A stretch of DNA of 64,000 bases from NCBI GenBank assembly GCA_013397115.1, contig VWZW01004700.1, positions 1,027,749 to 1,091,748 on the forward strand, in the 5' to 3' direction. Positions within the stretch are counted from its first letter, which is position 1; the number at the start of each line of letters is the position of its first letter. A model generated the notes under the pieces. The model saw nothing but the letters and a program-made list of their open reading frames with translations, searched no databases and was not told where the DNA came from. The position numbers and the translations under genes are program-made. Source of the DNA: Edolisoma coerulescens. Taxonomy: Eukaryota; Chordata; Aves; Passeriformes; Campephagidae. Positions 50,218-63,200 of the stretch are shown here, piece by piece.

Positions 50218-50945
50218 TCAGAAGTCGCAGAGATGAGGGCAGCAGCTGGGTGCCTTTTCAATTGTCATGAAGCTGTTGGATTCCACTGAGTAGGTCACCT
50301 CATTGTCGTCCACCCCCGGTGGCAGGCTGAATTCCTTCATGAATTTTCTGTAGTTACATGTCTTTCCCAGTAAGGTGTTGTGCTCCTCCTTGTGCTCCGC
50401 TGACACAGTCCACCTTCCCATCTCTCACAACCACAGAGACGTCGTTGGGGTCAAAACCCTTCACATCGACCAGAGCCAAATGACTTTGACTACAGCATGA
50501 GCTCAACATCAGGCCAAGTCTTCTCATTCTGGGATTAAAACAAGAGAGCAATCTTTACCTTCCTGTATTCCTTTCAATTTATTTCTCCAAAATGGCTATT
50601 TCGCTCCCATCCTGTTTATCCCTTTCAACCTTTGCTCCTGATGGCAATGTCAAACCTCCCTTTATCCTACTCTAAATGTTACGATGTCTGCAGAAAGTAG
50701 GCAGCTCTCTCTTACCTGTCCAATCGTCGCTCCATATCCAGCCTTGCACAGAGGGCCCTTCTCCCCAGGCAGCGGGTGCAGCCGGGCAGGTGCAGGCAGC
50801 AGCAGTGAGGGGCCAGCCTGTGCAGGCGGCATGCACACAGCTTCTCACGGAGCAGATGCAGGCGCGTGTCCAGCAGCCTCATCTGCCGCTGTACGTGCCT
50901 CAGGTGCTGCATGGTGTCATCCTGAAAGTGACAGTGCGCTGACAT
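50218..50945 (-). CDS. ODF1: ODF1 (HSPB10), outer dense fibre protein 1, two exons, with an apparent 1-base frameshift
   Basis: On the minus strand, exon 1 coding sequence is 50945-50716 (ATG, MSAHCHFQDD...) and ends in a GACAG|GTAAGA donor. A 187-bp intron ends in TTTTAATCCCAG, and exon 2 is 50528-50218, ending in TGA. The GTG two codons before the ATG is not taken as the start. Exon 1 gives a basic, Cys/Leu/Arg-rich segment like the ODF1 N-terminus. Exon 2 begins RRLGLMLSSCC and continues VDVKGFDPNDV, VRDGKV, VSAE, MKEFSLPPGVDDNEVTYS: the divergent alpha-crystallin-like domain of ODF1. Between GGGAAGGTG and GTGTCAGCGGAG there are four bases where one codon is expected, so the frame shifts near 50408-50412. 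Summed exon length is 541, which is 3n+1. The C-terminus stops after APSCCPHLCDF, without the Cys-x-Pro repeats of the 250-residue human protein. ODF1 is a structural protein of the sperm tail. Whether the frameshift is real or a sequencing error is open. Confidence 0.88.
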
Positions 50946-51062
50946 TGTCACGCTGCAAGTGTGTCAGGGCAGGAGTAAACTCCAATGCCCTTAGAGTCTC
51001 ATCTGGTGGTAAGTGTGGAGCAGAGCTGCAGGTGTTCCTGCAGCCTTCCAGTGGGCACCTTA

Positions 51063-51070
51063 TGACATCA
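51063..51070 (-). promoter_or_regulatory. CRE-like site TGATGTCA upstream of ODF1
   Basis: TGACATCA on the + strand (TGATGTCA on the ODF1 strand) lies about 118 bp upstream of the ODF1 ATG. It differs by one base from the palindromic CRE. Haploid spermatid genes are commonly driven by CREM through CRE-like sites near the start, so position and match are suggestive. An eight-base match can arise by chance. Confidence 0.25.
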
Positions 51071-52144
51071 TGGGTCCAGGACACTGGAGTTCTGTGGTCA
51101 CCATGGGAACCACAGCCGGGTCCATGCACAACCACAGCCCCTGCTGCAGCTCCCAGCCATGGACCAGGGGAGCCCATGGCAGCAGGACATGCTGGGGGCT
51201 GGACATGGCAGGGACACGTGCACAGTGGCCGGGCAGCAGAGCCATGGGCCATGAGGAGCATGACTTACATGCAGCTTCATACACAACGTTGCTTCAGCAT
51301 GGCTGCCCACAATTCCCCACAATGATACTGACCACCAGCTTCCATCCCATCACCTCTGACAAGTGCTGGAGCCCAAGACATGAAACATATTCCCTCAGAC
51401 TGGCCCGTGACACGAAAGCTAATCCCAGCCTCAGCAGCACCAATACCCTTGTCTCTCAGGCATCTGCCCAATGGCAAGCCAGAGGAGGTGTTATTTTCCC
51501 AAGGTGAAATATGAATTTGGCTTATCAATAAATCAAAAGAGCTGGCTTATTTTATATTGAACGGTAGTTTCAACCATAAAAAAAATAAATTGCTTTGTGC
51601 TTTATTACTTATAAAAGGCATCACTTTTTTGGTCCAAAGACCAATCTTTTATTTAAAAGCTGAATTCAAAGGCTGACAACATGTGAAGGGTCCCTCCTGT
51701 ACGGAGCCTGTACACCTCTCTGATGGCACTATTTTGTCTTTAAAACTCTGACACTCTCTATTCTCTTCAGCTCTACATGAAAGAGTCCTTCAGGAGGTCT
51801 CTCTTGCCTGGTGAGTCTGAACCCTTTATCTCCCAGAGGGGGTTTTGTTTGCCAAGCCCAATATGGAGAGATGAGGTCTGGAGCAGATCACTTGAACTGA
51901 GCATCGAGCTCAATCTTCCTTCTGGTACACAAGTAGGGACCACAGGAACCACTACAAAGCAAAGATGCTGAACACAAGGATGTGTATCAAAACAAAATTT
52001 CTGCAGGGAAAGCAACAGCTCAAAATAATTTGAAGTTAAACCTTCCTGGAACATGAAACTGAGGGGCTGAGGATTTGCCATGTGCCCCACAAGAGGGTGA
52101 GGAGGGTCTACAGGCAGGGGCGTCTGTAGGTTGCTTCCTCCTTT

Positions 52145-52192
52145 GGGATGCATTTTTATGGTAAGGGATGTATTTTTATGGTAAGGGATGTG
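52145..52192. repeat. 20-bp tandem repeat, about 2.4 copies
   Basis: The units at 52145-52164 and 52165-52184 differ at one base (GGGATGCATT versus GGGATGTATT) and a partial third copy follows. It is a recent local duplication with no known role. Confidence 0.85.
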
Positions 52193-55100
52193 AACTTTTC
52201 CCCACAGGCAAGGTCATCCAGGGAGATTGTCCCCAGACCAGGAGAGCATCAGCATGGCCTGCAAGCAGAACACTGAGCAGAGGGACCTGCATGCAAAATG
52301 ACCTTGGAGGGCATCACCACATACCGTACATAGGATAAGCAGGCGTGCGTGGACACAAATCAACCAAGCAGGTACTTGCCAAGCTCTGCTCTCCTCCGCT
52401 GCCCCCTTTCCCATCCCATCATCACAGGCAGAAGCACAGTATCCAGCAGTGCTCTTGGTGTGCATTGCCATGCCTCGGGAACAGTGTGTGCTTTGCCTCA
52501 TCTCACTGTGTCCCAAAACCTCCCAGGAAATCCTGCAGTAGGATGAAACACTGTGTCAGTGAGTGCCCACTGTGGAATTAATTAATCCAGAGGTGGCAAC
52601 ATTGGTTTACAGAGCCTTCCCGAAACACCCCTGCGTGGAGCTGCTCATCCCCAAGGGCCCTCTCACACCAACCACATACCTGCACTTATGTTTGCAACCG
52701 GTGTTTAAAAAACATAAAAGCCTATCTGCAGGAAGGATGTTTTTGTAATGCTCTGAAAAATGGGCTGTAGTTTTTAAAACAATGGAAATACGGAGCTCTG
52801 AAAGTAATTTGTAGCCTTGTTTCCCATTACTACAGCAGCTAAGCAATAATTGTATGTTGGTAAAGAGCTTTCTTCATGCTTCTGTTGCTGTTTTTAATTA
52901 CCCCCACACTCTTTAAACTTTTGGTCTTCTGCTGCAAATTGTTCACTTTGCACTTATAAGAGATGGATGGGTAGGCTCACTAGACAACTCAAAAATTATT
53001 TTTCATCTTATATTTAATGAAATTTCTATAAAGACCTGCATGGCGACCATCCTCAGTGTGACTTCCTAGGGGCTGAGCAGAAGTGGGCACCTGCTGTGGC
53101 TGTCAAGTGACTCTCTTGATCACATGTACTTGGAAACAGCTTTGGAAGGTGGTTACTGCCTCTTTCTACCACTTAGCACTGTTTGCAGACTACAGCAGCT
53201 GAGTATTACAAATTTAATTTCAGCATTCTCAGCCATACATGGTCATTTCCAGTAGTGCCCCCACAGTCTGTGGATGTCATTTTCAGGAAAGGGGACCTCA
53301 AAAGCATTCAGAGAAGAAGGACTGATCTGTCTCTCTTGGCAAATGAGGATGGGTTGCCTGGTATCCCTTTCCAGGCTTTCACACCCTTTGGCTGCTGGCA
53401 GTACACAGAAATCCATGCTCTTAGTAGTTCTAAGGAGTCAGATCCCACCTCAGGCTGGTACATGAAAACCAAGAAATGTTAACAATAAAAATCCCTGAAT
53501 TACAGCGATTTCTGAAAATATGCAACTCTATAATAAAGGGTTGGGCTCCTGACTCATGAGAAGCTATTTGATTCACAGAAACAGCTCACTCCTGAGGCAG
53601 GCTGATCTGCCATGTGTTAAACAAGCATTTCTTGATAGGCTGCTTCCCACAGCCAGAGCCATGTCCTCCGCTTCCTCCGCAACTCCCCTGCATCAACGTG
53701 CTGTCCTGGGCTGCACCAGCCCCAGATGGGAGTGGGATGGACGGCTGAGGCAGGGCATGAGAATCAGGCTGGGAAACATCACCCACTATGAGTAATGGTG
53801 CTGGTGCCTCTGGGATGTATCAGGAAGTGTTTTGTGCTGCAGGAAGGTGAGCTGCTCTGTAATTATTTCCTGTGAGCTGCGGGAGAGCTTGCCTGCCCTT
53901 CTGGGCATGGATAGGTAATTATGGGCCCACACTAGAGGAATAACCAGCCTCGTGCATGTGACTTGGCCAATGTCACCACCATAGACCTGGTGATTCTGAG
54001 GCACAGGGAAGTAGGACTCACATTTCTGCAGGTCTGCCTGGCTGGCCCCACTCGAAAGGGGCACCAAAAACTTCTTAGAAGGTAGATGGATGGATAAGAA
54101 TTGTTTTGAGTACAGATCAACTCCACCTTGAAGGTGTGCTGTCATTTCAACTCAGTTCCATTTCCCTAGGGGAAGGAGGGACTTCTGCCACACAGTGTGT
54201 TACTGCAGTTGCTTGTGGCGTAGTTCCAGTATTCCCTCTGGTTGAGAGGATCTCTTAGTGTTTCTCCTTCACTGCAAGTCAGCTGGTGCTGTAAATGCAA
54301 TGTGGAGTTGCTGGTGGCACGCTGATATGCGGATGCTGCATGTTACTGGGACATGGAGAGTAAGCAGGGTACCACCACGGTGGTAAGATGAAGGCTTCAG
54401 CTTAAGCAGGTCCCTGCTCAGTGAAACCAAGGTGAATTTTGACTTCTGCTAAGACCAGGCAATGAAACATGTTTGGGACTGTCAAGGAAGTGAGTCCACT
54501 AATAAGCGTAACTTGCAAGTGCTGTTTTGAAATGGTCTTTACTTATCAATGGAATAGGAAATCCTCCTGTTTCATGTCTGCTGCAGTCCTGGGGAGTCTG
54601 CATAGTCAGCTTTGACCTGGCATGAGGAGGAGGATGAAGGAGTGCATGTGCTACAGCATCCATGTCTGATCCAGCCCTTGTCGGTCTCACAGGTTGTCTT
54701 GAACCCACTCCCACATGACCTCAAAGACAACGTCTCAACACAGACAAATCGAACACAGTATAGGTTCTTTGGCTCCTTAAGCATCCCTGGCTGTCAAGGT
54801 CTTCCTGATACCCATGAAGCTGAGAAGCTCCTAAAATGTAAAAGCAGAATGGAGAGATGGAAACTTGAAGATGTCCTTCATTGCTTACTGTCAGGTGTGA
54901 CTGTCCCCCCTTATCCACAGCGCAAAGCCAGTGAACCTTTTCACTCAGAGTCCATTGAGTCCACAGAGTCCACTGAATTGTCAGGGGAGTGCACAGAGAT
55001 GGACTTGAAGACACTCCATATGACCTGAAACAACAAAAAAACCAATCCTAAACCTCCAGAATCCCAAAATCTAACTCCCAGGGCTGGAAGCACTGCTGTC

Positions 55101-57202
55101 TTCTTTGCCCTTTCAAACACAATGCCTGAATTAACCATTATTTCAAGGTTTCTCTTGGTCTCTTCAGAGCAAGAACAAATCAAGTTCAGCAAGTACAGAT
55201 CAATTCAGAGTGTGGTCAACATATTTTCAGACCTAGCAGGTTTTGACAGTGTCTGAAGCACTGATTTACAGGTATCAGCCAGAATCTCTTAACACCCCAG
55301 TCGCCTTCTTAAGTGGGGTGTAAATATATGACTTTAGGTTGAGACTTTTAAGTTCAGACAGAAAGCCAGGTGTTGTTTAACTGAGAGTGCAATTGCATAC
55401 AGAGCACTGCAACCACACACTGCACTCAGGTAACCATGTGCTCAAATGGATAATAATGATCATTTTCTCCCCTTCTAATTTCCATATGGAATGGAAGTAA
55501 TTAGCCATGTAACTGTCCACCTATGTGTCCAGCCAAGTGTTGCTGAAAGGCTTGGAGCAGACCCAGGGTGTCAGGCTCCAGCTCAGCCTCCTGCTCCTTG
55601 GAGTGGCACTGACTTCCCATATAAACCTGCGGAATTAACTCCTGGGGATGGATTGCCAACACACTGTTTATATAAATGAGACATCTTTTGATATTCTCTT
55701 GGTTTTAGCAACATATTTAACACTCTTTAACCTTCATAGGAAAAAATATTCATGTTATATCAATAACTGCTTTTTATATCTTTCCTCAAGGAATTCTTTC
55801 TCCACTTGAAAATCATAATGGAGCAATTGAATTCCTTCAATTCAAATTTAAATGATTCATCAAATATTTTGCACTGATTCCTCAAGCTGCTGCTCAGACA
55901 CACTGATGCTTAGTCAACTTTAAAAGAGTTGTCTTTTCCTTGTTTTTCTAGTGCCATCCTAAACAAGTCTTCCTATCAAATAATGTTTCTGCATTATCCT
56001 GGGCTCTCTCCCACTCCTGCTCTCCCACGGGCACATAGTGCCTCTGAGAGGCAGGACCATATTTTCTTACACCTAAATGAATAAATGTCCTTCTTCTCAA
56101 CAAGGTCTTGTCTAAACAGGCCTGGTGGAAGAAAAGGAATGGTACCCTTCCCTTTCACAGCAAACTAGTTAATCAATTCCTGACCTGCCCGTGGTATTAT
56201 TCACTCTAGCTCTGGACGTTTGAATGTAATTAAAGCAGTGACAGGTCTTTCCCCAGCATACTTCAGGGCACCATGGTACCCAGCATTGTTGCTAAAGATG
56301 CTTTATCCCATGTGTACGCAGGATCTTGACCAAAACATCCTGTAGCACCATGCCATGGAGAGCAAAAGCCCGTGTTGTGCCTGTCACGGAATGTCAGTGG
56401 TGCTAATTCACAAGAGGGCCTGGCCTGGCTGGGCCACCCCTGCCATTGCTCCTGCACTGGTGAGGCAGTGCAGACTGCCTGGGCTTGCAGCAGCTGCTTG
56501 CCATCCTGCACGCTTGGAGTGGGTGATGCTATGGGAGAGCTCCTCCCTCCCTCCATCAAGCCAGTCCCTCTTCCCAAAGGTAGTATCTGAAAGCTGCTGC
56601 AATGCTTAAAGAGAGAAGCCTGCTTATAAATTGGAAGTTTTTTCTTTCTGTCACAACCAGAGTCATTTCCAGGACTCCACATCACCTTTCTGTAGCAAAA
56701 CCAGGAGGACTGCAGCAGTTTTCAGGCGCTAAAGCTGCTCTGAAAATCCCCTTGCTTCAGCTTTTGTTTTCAGCCAACGTTCCTGTATCCCTACTGTTCC
56801 CATTTAGTACAAACAGCTCGGCTAACTTAACACCCAGAAGAGATGTAAATTGTGGAGTAGCTGAAAATGGTCATTATTTGTGCTTTCCAATTCTCAGGTG
56901 GATGAACAAGATAGGTGGTATTAGACAGCTGTGCACAATGCCCCAGGTAGAAACCCCCTTCTGAGAACAAGTGCCAAGAGCCACTGGTGCCTGTGTAGTT
57001 CCATGTGTAATGTATCTACTGGGTCTTGTTCTTCCATTGTAGGTATCTTGTCCACCCAAGTGCAAACAAAATGTTATTTGCTACAAAAAAGTGCATTCTA
57101 TGTCGTTAGTTAACAGTCTTACATCTGCTTCTGTCCAGGAGAGTCCTCTACAAATGAAACCCAGCTTTGCTGCAGGAGTAGAAATCAATGTGCTAGTGCA
57201 AT

Positions 57203-57237
57203 ATGAGAGAGCTCTCGTTTAACAAGAACTCTCTCAT
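57203..57237. repeat. Near-perfect 17-bp inverted repeat (hairpin)
   Basis: The arms 57203-57219 and 57221-57237 pair at 15 of 17 positions around a single central base. In a minus-strand RNA both mismatches become G-U pairs. Confidence 0.8.
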
Positions 57238-60200
57238 TTCTTCAACATCCGTGTTCTCTTCCAGAGAAAATAGTTTGCATGTGCCTTTTGTTTTCTCTTC
57301 TAAAGGATGAAGGTAAGTCCTACCCACTTGTCAGAGATGTGTCCAGGCTACTTGAGCAGTAAGAGAAGACCTCTACATTGCCATCAGTGTGCTTCAGAAA
57401 GTACTTCCCCAAAAGGTGGTATTGGCAGTTGGTGCTGCTGCCCTGGAAGGTGACCCTGAGCATCCAACAGGACGTGAATGAGAACTCCCTTTGTGGCAGG
57501 TGTACTGGATGTTTTGCAGCATCACTGAGAGCAGGAGGAGACTTGTCCATCAGTAGAGATCACTGGGCTCCTTGAGACTTTTGCAAGATTGGTTAGAACT
57601 TTGTGAGATGTCACATTTTCTTGGGAAAGTTGATTATTTTACACCTCCTTTCATTCCAAATTTGGAACATAATAGAAATATCAAAACTAAGCTAATTGAA
57701 GTCCTTTGTTTACATCCTGGTGTTTGGATGTTTTATGGGATTCATATAAAATCAAAAAGGATTAAAAGGGCTTGATAATGCTGTAAAGTTTCAGTGAAAT
57801 CAGTGACTATATGAAAATTTCCACTCTTGTCTCTTCTGCTAGGAAGAAAAAAAAAATGGTCAGTTTTAATAAGAAATGAGTCACCAATTAAATTTATACT
57901 ACTCATGAACATCAGCTGTTCACTCCAGGCTACTAGCAGTGTCTTCCTTTGGTAGTCAGGTCTCACCACCAGCCTCCCATCATTTCTGTGACAGCTTTTC
58001 TCCACACAGATGGAACAAGGCATGAGCTCTAATGATGACAAGAAAACCCCAATCCTAATTTTGCCTTCCTTTTCATTCTTCCCTGTTTAAAGGAGGATGA
58101 GCTGTTCTTGTTAGCACTGAGGATCTCCCTGGAAAGGTGCAGCAACAGCAGTGGCCCAGAAGAATGAGCTGTGAGCTTACAGGTCCTACCTCATGGCACT
58201 AAGCGGGGTGAAATAGGAGGTGTGCCAGCCTTACTTTCTTCATTAAGTCAATCCTAGGGTCTCGCAGGTTGTATCTACAGTATCCTCAACGCAGAGGTAA
58301 ATAAGGCTGGCGGCTAAAATCGAAAGGCTTCTATTATCTTGTTCCTGCAGTGGTTTAGGGCCACTCACAGGGATGTGAACATCTATCTGGAAATACATTC
58401 TGACATGCCACTCTATGAGAGATGTTTCACCACTTAAGTATTATGAAATAAGAAGTTCCTGAATTTATGAATTTTTCTTTTATTCTATTTTCTTCTCTTT
58501 TCAATTGCTGATTTCCAGTTTGGGCAACACCTGGAGATTACCCAAGATTTGTTTGAATCAATTTTCAGCCTCTGTGAGTAATTATAAAATAAAATAGTTT
58601 AAGAAGAAAAAATGGAAAAATTCTTTTTTGAAAAGAAAAATGAATTGGCCTTGGAGCTTGGTGTCCTCTCCCAAGAAACTTGTGAAGTATCTCTTACAAT
58701 GTGAAAACACCAATTTGATTGTATTATAAAACAGACTGGAAAAATGCACAAATCAGATTGACAGGCAGTTCCAGTCAGCAGTGATTACAAAAACTCCAGC
58801 TTACAGCATGAGTCCTCTCCAACCACATCCAGGGGGTTCTATTTTTGAAAGGGATCAAAGACCTGACAAAAACATTCTCGCCGTCTTCATTTTAGAAGAA
58901 TTCTGAATCAGTCCATATGCCACCATGTAAAATTTCAATTCTTTCCCTCCTCCTTTGGCAACACTGTTGGGGTGTGAGACAGGGTCAGACCGTAACTACT
59001 TGTATGACTGAGGAGTTTAAAGTTAAGCCTGTGCTTTGATGAACCGTAACAATCACACCATATTTCAGAAGCATTGATCTCTGAGATGGCCCAGATGCTT
59101 TGCACCTCCCAGGCTCAGGTCTGTGAGGGCTGCTGCTTTGGAAGAGGCAATTACCTGTGCACAAGGATGTTGTGGTGATGAGCAAGGCTTAGGTTTGCTC
59201 CGGAATCCTGCCTCTAAGTCCTGCCTGTGCTGGATACTTTGGGGAAGACCCCTTCTCATTTCCTGCTGGAGATACAGTGCTGCCATAGTATATCCTGATG
59301 TGGGGGGTCCAGTGGACACCAGTGGGCTGCACGGGGCTGGGCCTGCTGGCTTGGGGTTACTACGTCACCTTTTCCTTTGTGTCACACCTGCCTTTGAACT
59401 TGCCTTTCCTGTTTCTCCTCACTACTCAGCTGCCCTGCATCCGAGCAAGACCTGCCCAGGTCCTGTCTGCTCTGCACCAGTCTTAGGCCCATGGCTGCGG
59501 TGAGCACAGGGACGTAGTGACACACTGACTTGTGTGGCTGAGGAGATGATTCATGGGAGGAGCACATCCTTGCTTCGGGGCAACTGTGCCTACCAAAGGG
59601 GCAGGATGGACAGCTGCAAGAGGTGCCTGCTTCAGTCATCCAGCACCATGTGGAACCTGCAAGTCTCCCAGCACCCCATCTGGGGTGGCTCTGCCTTCAG
59701 AGCAAGGAAAGCAGATGGCTCCCCAGCTGCAGTCAGCAGGCACCTTGATGGGCTTCATTCTCTTCAAACCTCTTCAAACCTACAGCAAACACATCCCCTC
59801 TGAATTTTCTCTGCAGCCAACAAAGGAGAGAGGTGCTGCTAGGACGTGGCTATTCCTATCAGCAGCTGTACAGCTGAGTCCATTGGGTCCCTGTTTCTCC
59901 TCACTTGCCATAAGGAAGGTGCAAGGAACTCGCTCAGGTGTGAACATCACAGCTGTAAGAGCATGTGATGTGGGTGCTGCTTTCTGAGTCACAACGTGTG
60001 TAACTGAGTCTTGGATGTGACCTTACTCCAGTAACACCACCAGAAGTGCTTTCTGTGCATGCACAGAATCCTTTCTGAAATGCAGAAAAACCTTCTTTGA
60101 ACCAAGAAAGCTCCAGATGTTGCTATAGCTCTTGCATATTTTCTTGCTCCAGAAACTAAAGGCTTTTCTTTAAATTAAGAGCTGAGTTCCTGCCTTTACA

Positions 60201-63200
60201 GACTGTTTTGGAGCCCTCCCTCCCACAGCATCTCACAGGGACACAGCTTACAAAGGCTGCTAGACCATCAAGTGCAGAGCTAGTCTAAACCTGTCACGAA
60301 TATCAGTGCTGATTCCATATATTAATTATATGTTGTGTAAAAAAGGATTTCCTAAGAGGTTTGGGGGTTTTTTAAGTTAAACTGAAGATCTGGAACTTTT
60401 CCTTTTAATGTGTCAACAGACTAGACAAACCAGAATGGAAAATCCTGTAAGAGCCATACTTCATGTATCAGTATTGCATATCAGCATCACATCTCTGGAG
60501 TGCCTTCTTTGTTATGGAATGAACCCTGTCGTTATAAAAGGAATCTTTCTTTAAAGAAGTATCCTCAGGTTTAACACGTATTTCTTATTTCTCTTAATTT
60601 AATTGCTTATCTTGGAAGGAGCAGGAGATGCCCTTGTCCACCTTCTGAGTGCTAATGGCTTTTAGCATGATGGGTCATTTTACCAGGTGGGCAGGGAGAG
60701 TGCAGAATGAATGCTATAACAAGGACGGGTGGTGGCAAGCAGGAGTTTGCTGGTGACACACCTTCAGGGGGTTCCCACACAAAGGGAATTTCACAGACCA
60801 GAAATTTCACAGCTCTGTTCATTGTCCTCACAGCAGCCATTCCTCCATCACTGTACCTCACATCACCCATTTTTGCAAAAAGTTACCAAGAAAGTGTGTA
60901 GACAAGCAATCCTAGCAACCCCTGACAGACATTTCTTGTCTTAATCCCAGCCATGAGCTGCACTGACAGATGACTTAATAATGAAAGAAAAACGTGGACC
61001 CTGGTGATTCCCTAATCTTTCACCTACCACTTTCCTCACAGAAATGGGCTCAAATGGTTAAGCTATGAAGTAGCCATACAAAAGAAATCAAGTGTTAAAA
61101 GGATTAAGATATCATCATTAAGATATCGTCATAATTACAACTACTTGGTACAGAAATTGGGGTTTTAACTATGCACGCTGACACTGTGGACCTGCAGTTG
61201 TAACATTTTTGATTGATGGACCTCAACTTTCTGAAGCATCCCCATGCAGAGAACTCACCTGAGGTGGCAGCATGCCTGCAGGAAATCTCTGCTGGCAAAA
61301 CCACCCTGCGGCTCAGTGCAAAAGAGAAGAGACTCGGTGGCCGTGCCTGCAGAGGGCTAGTCTAGCTTAGTTTACCTTACTGAAATCTCAGCATGGGCAA
61401 GGTTAGAGCTCACAGAAGCAAAGATCTTTGGTAAGAACCTAATTAAGATGAGTGCAGTCTGCCCAGACCTTGCCTGGACACAGAAGTCAGGGCTTCAGCA
61501 TTACTGTGGACAGGACCTCAGTGTTAAGACTTCAGGGATGGTTCTGGGAACAGCTCACAGTCCCCTGAAGCTGCACTGATTTAAAACGAGCTGCAAGGCA
61601 TTTCCTGGTGCAGCATTTATAGAAATCAATGTGTACTACAATTTTACACCCCTGTTTTCAGGAAATGCCCAGGCTGGCAGGTGGTGACAACTCTCTTCTA
61701 GGTGCCTGCACTTCAGAACTTTTCCAGAGCGCTGTAGAGGTTTCCTAGCAACTTCCTTCCATGGCCTTTTTGCTCAATTTTGTTGTTTGCCATCATAAAA
61801 CAGTGTTTCTGCCTATTTAAACTAGTTTAGTTCTTTTAAGCTGGCCAGGCATTGGCAGTACAGCAGCAGTGTCTGATTTATATCCATTTCAGCTTTTTAT
61901 CCTTATATCCTTTTCCTCCAAAACTAACAAAGCCTGAACCAATGTAGGTGGGTTTCATGCTTTTTTTTGCTAACCAGAACAGCAGCCCATTGCTTAAACT
62001 GCTGAGCAACAGAAAAACTCCAAATTTAAAATAAAAAATCCAAATACAAAACCAAATATACACTGCAGCAATGTATTCTGTGATCTCTGCATCTCTTACA
62101 TAGCTCTTCTGGCATATTGAAACCAACAGATGTTGATCATGTGCTTCGGACAACTCTTTCCAAATACGTGAGAGACATCACATTTTCGAGCCAAAAATGC
62201 TCTTAAGAACAAGCAAAACCAAAGTAGCTAAACTGAGCTAACCTTTGGGCGCATGCATGTGTATCCAGTTTAAAAACGGCCATAGGTTTTAAGCCTGTAA
62301 ATTCACCAATAGCGTCCAGGCTTGAACATATTGAAGTGTTCATTCAGTATTGTGTACTGGCTGACACAGGCAGCTTCTGACAGGCAGCTTGAAATGACAC
62401 CTTTAACTAGAAAGAAAGTGAGGAAGCAATTTGGTGAGTGGAGAAAACTTTAAAGGGTTTGGGTGTAAGAGGGTGCAAGAAAGAAACCCAGATTAGCTCT
62501 GTGTCCTGGAGCAGCACTGAGACCTTGTTTGTTATTGAAGTAATTCACTACAGAAATACATATTCTTGGTGCTTTCTTTGGAACCTGCACTGCTCTGTGA
62601 GCTCTCTCATAGAGAGTCATGAACAACTATGTATGATTCTATGAACTGAAGTGCAGGAGGAAGCATGGATTCAAATCCCCCCATACCGCAACCAGACTCC
62701 TTCCTGCCCTCACCAGGATCCATCCCTGCCTGATGCTGAACAAATCCCATGTTCACAGGGCTTGGCATCCCACATGGGCACGACAGAGGCACAAACCCAG
62801 CCCTTCCAAAACTGCCCGATGTGAACTCTCTCCCTCTTTTCCCAGGCTTGCCACTATTTTAACCCAGCATCAGGCACCTCCATTAGAGATCAGCTGCACT
62901 TACATCCTCGTGCACGTTGGGGGTTTGGCTGCTCTTGCCATTTGCCAAACTTTACTGCTATAAACCATTGGATTTCTTGCTCAGCACTAGTGCTTGCACC
63001 AATGTGGCTATGTCAGCTGTTGGCATCACTTGCAGAGATCAGGGCAAACTTCCAGAGCACATCAGACCTTGGATTTCTATCAAAACCCATCTGTTCCTGG
63101 CTGAGAGTTATTCCTACCACCTTTATAGCTGGGTGGGTAATGAGCTATTGAATCCACAAATTAGCACAACATGGAGTTCTTTTAATAGCTTTCCTCTACA

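Noticed and set aside
57320..57575. Overlapping plus and minus frames with coding-like composition
   Set aside because: Neither strand matches a known protein, and no consistent splice sites frame them.
62600..62650. Possible CR1 tail (ATGATTCTATGAA)
   Set aside because: The preceding bases do not follow the CR1 3' consensus, and the match is too short.
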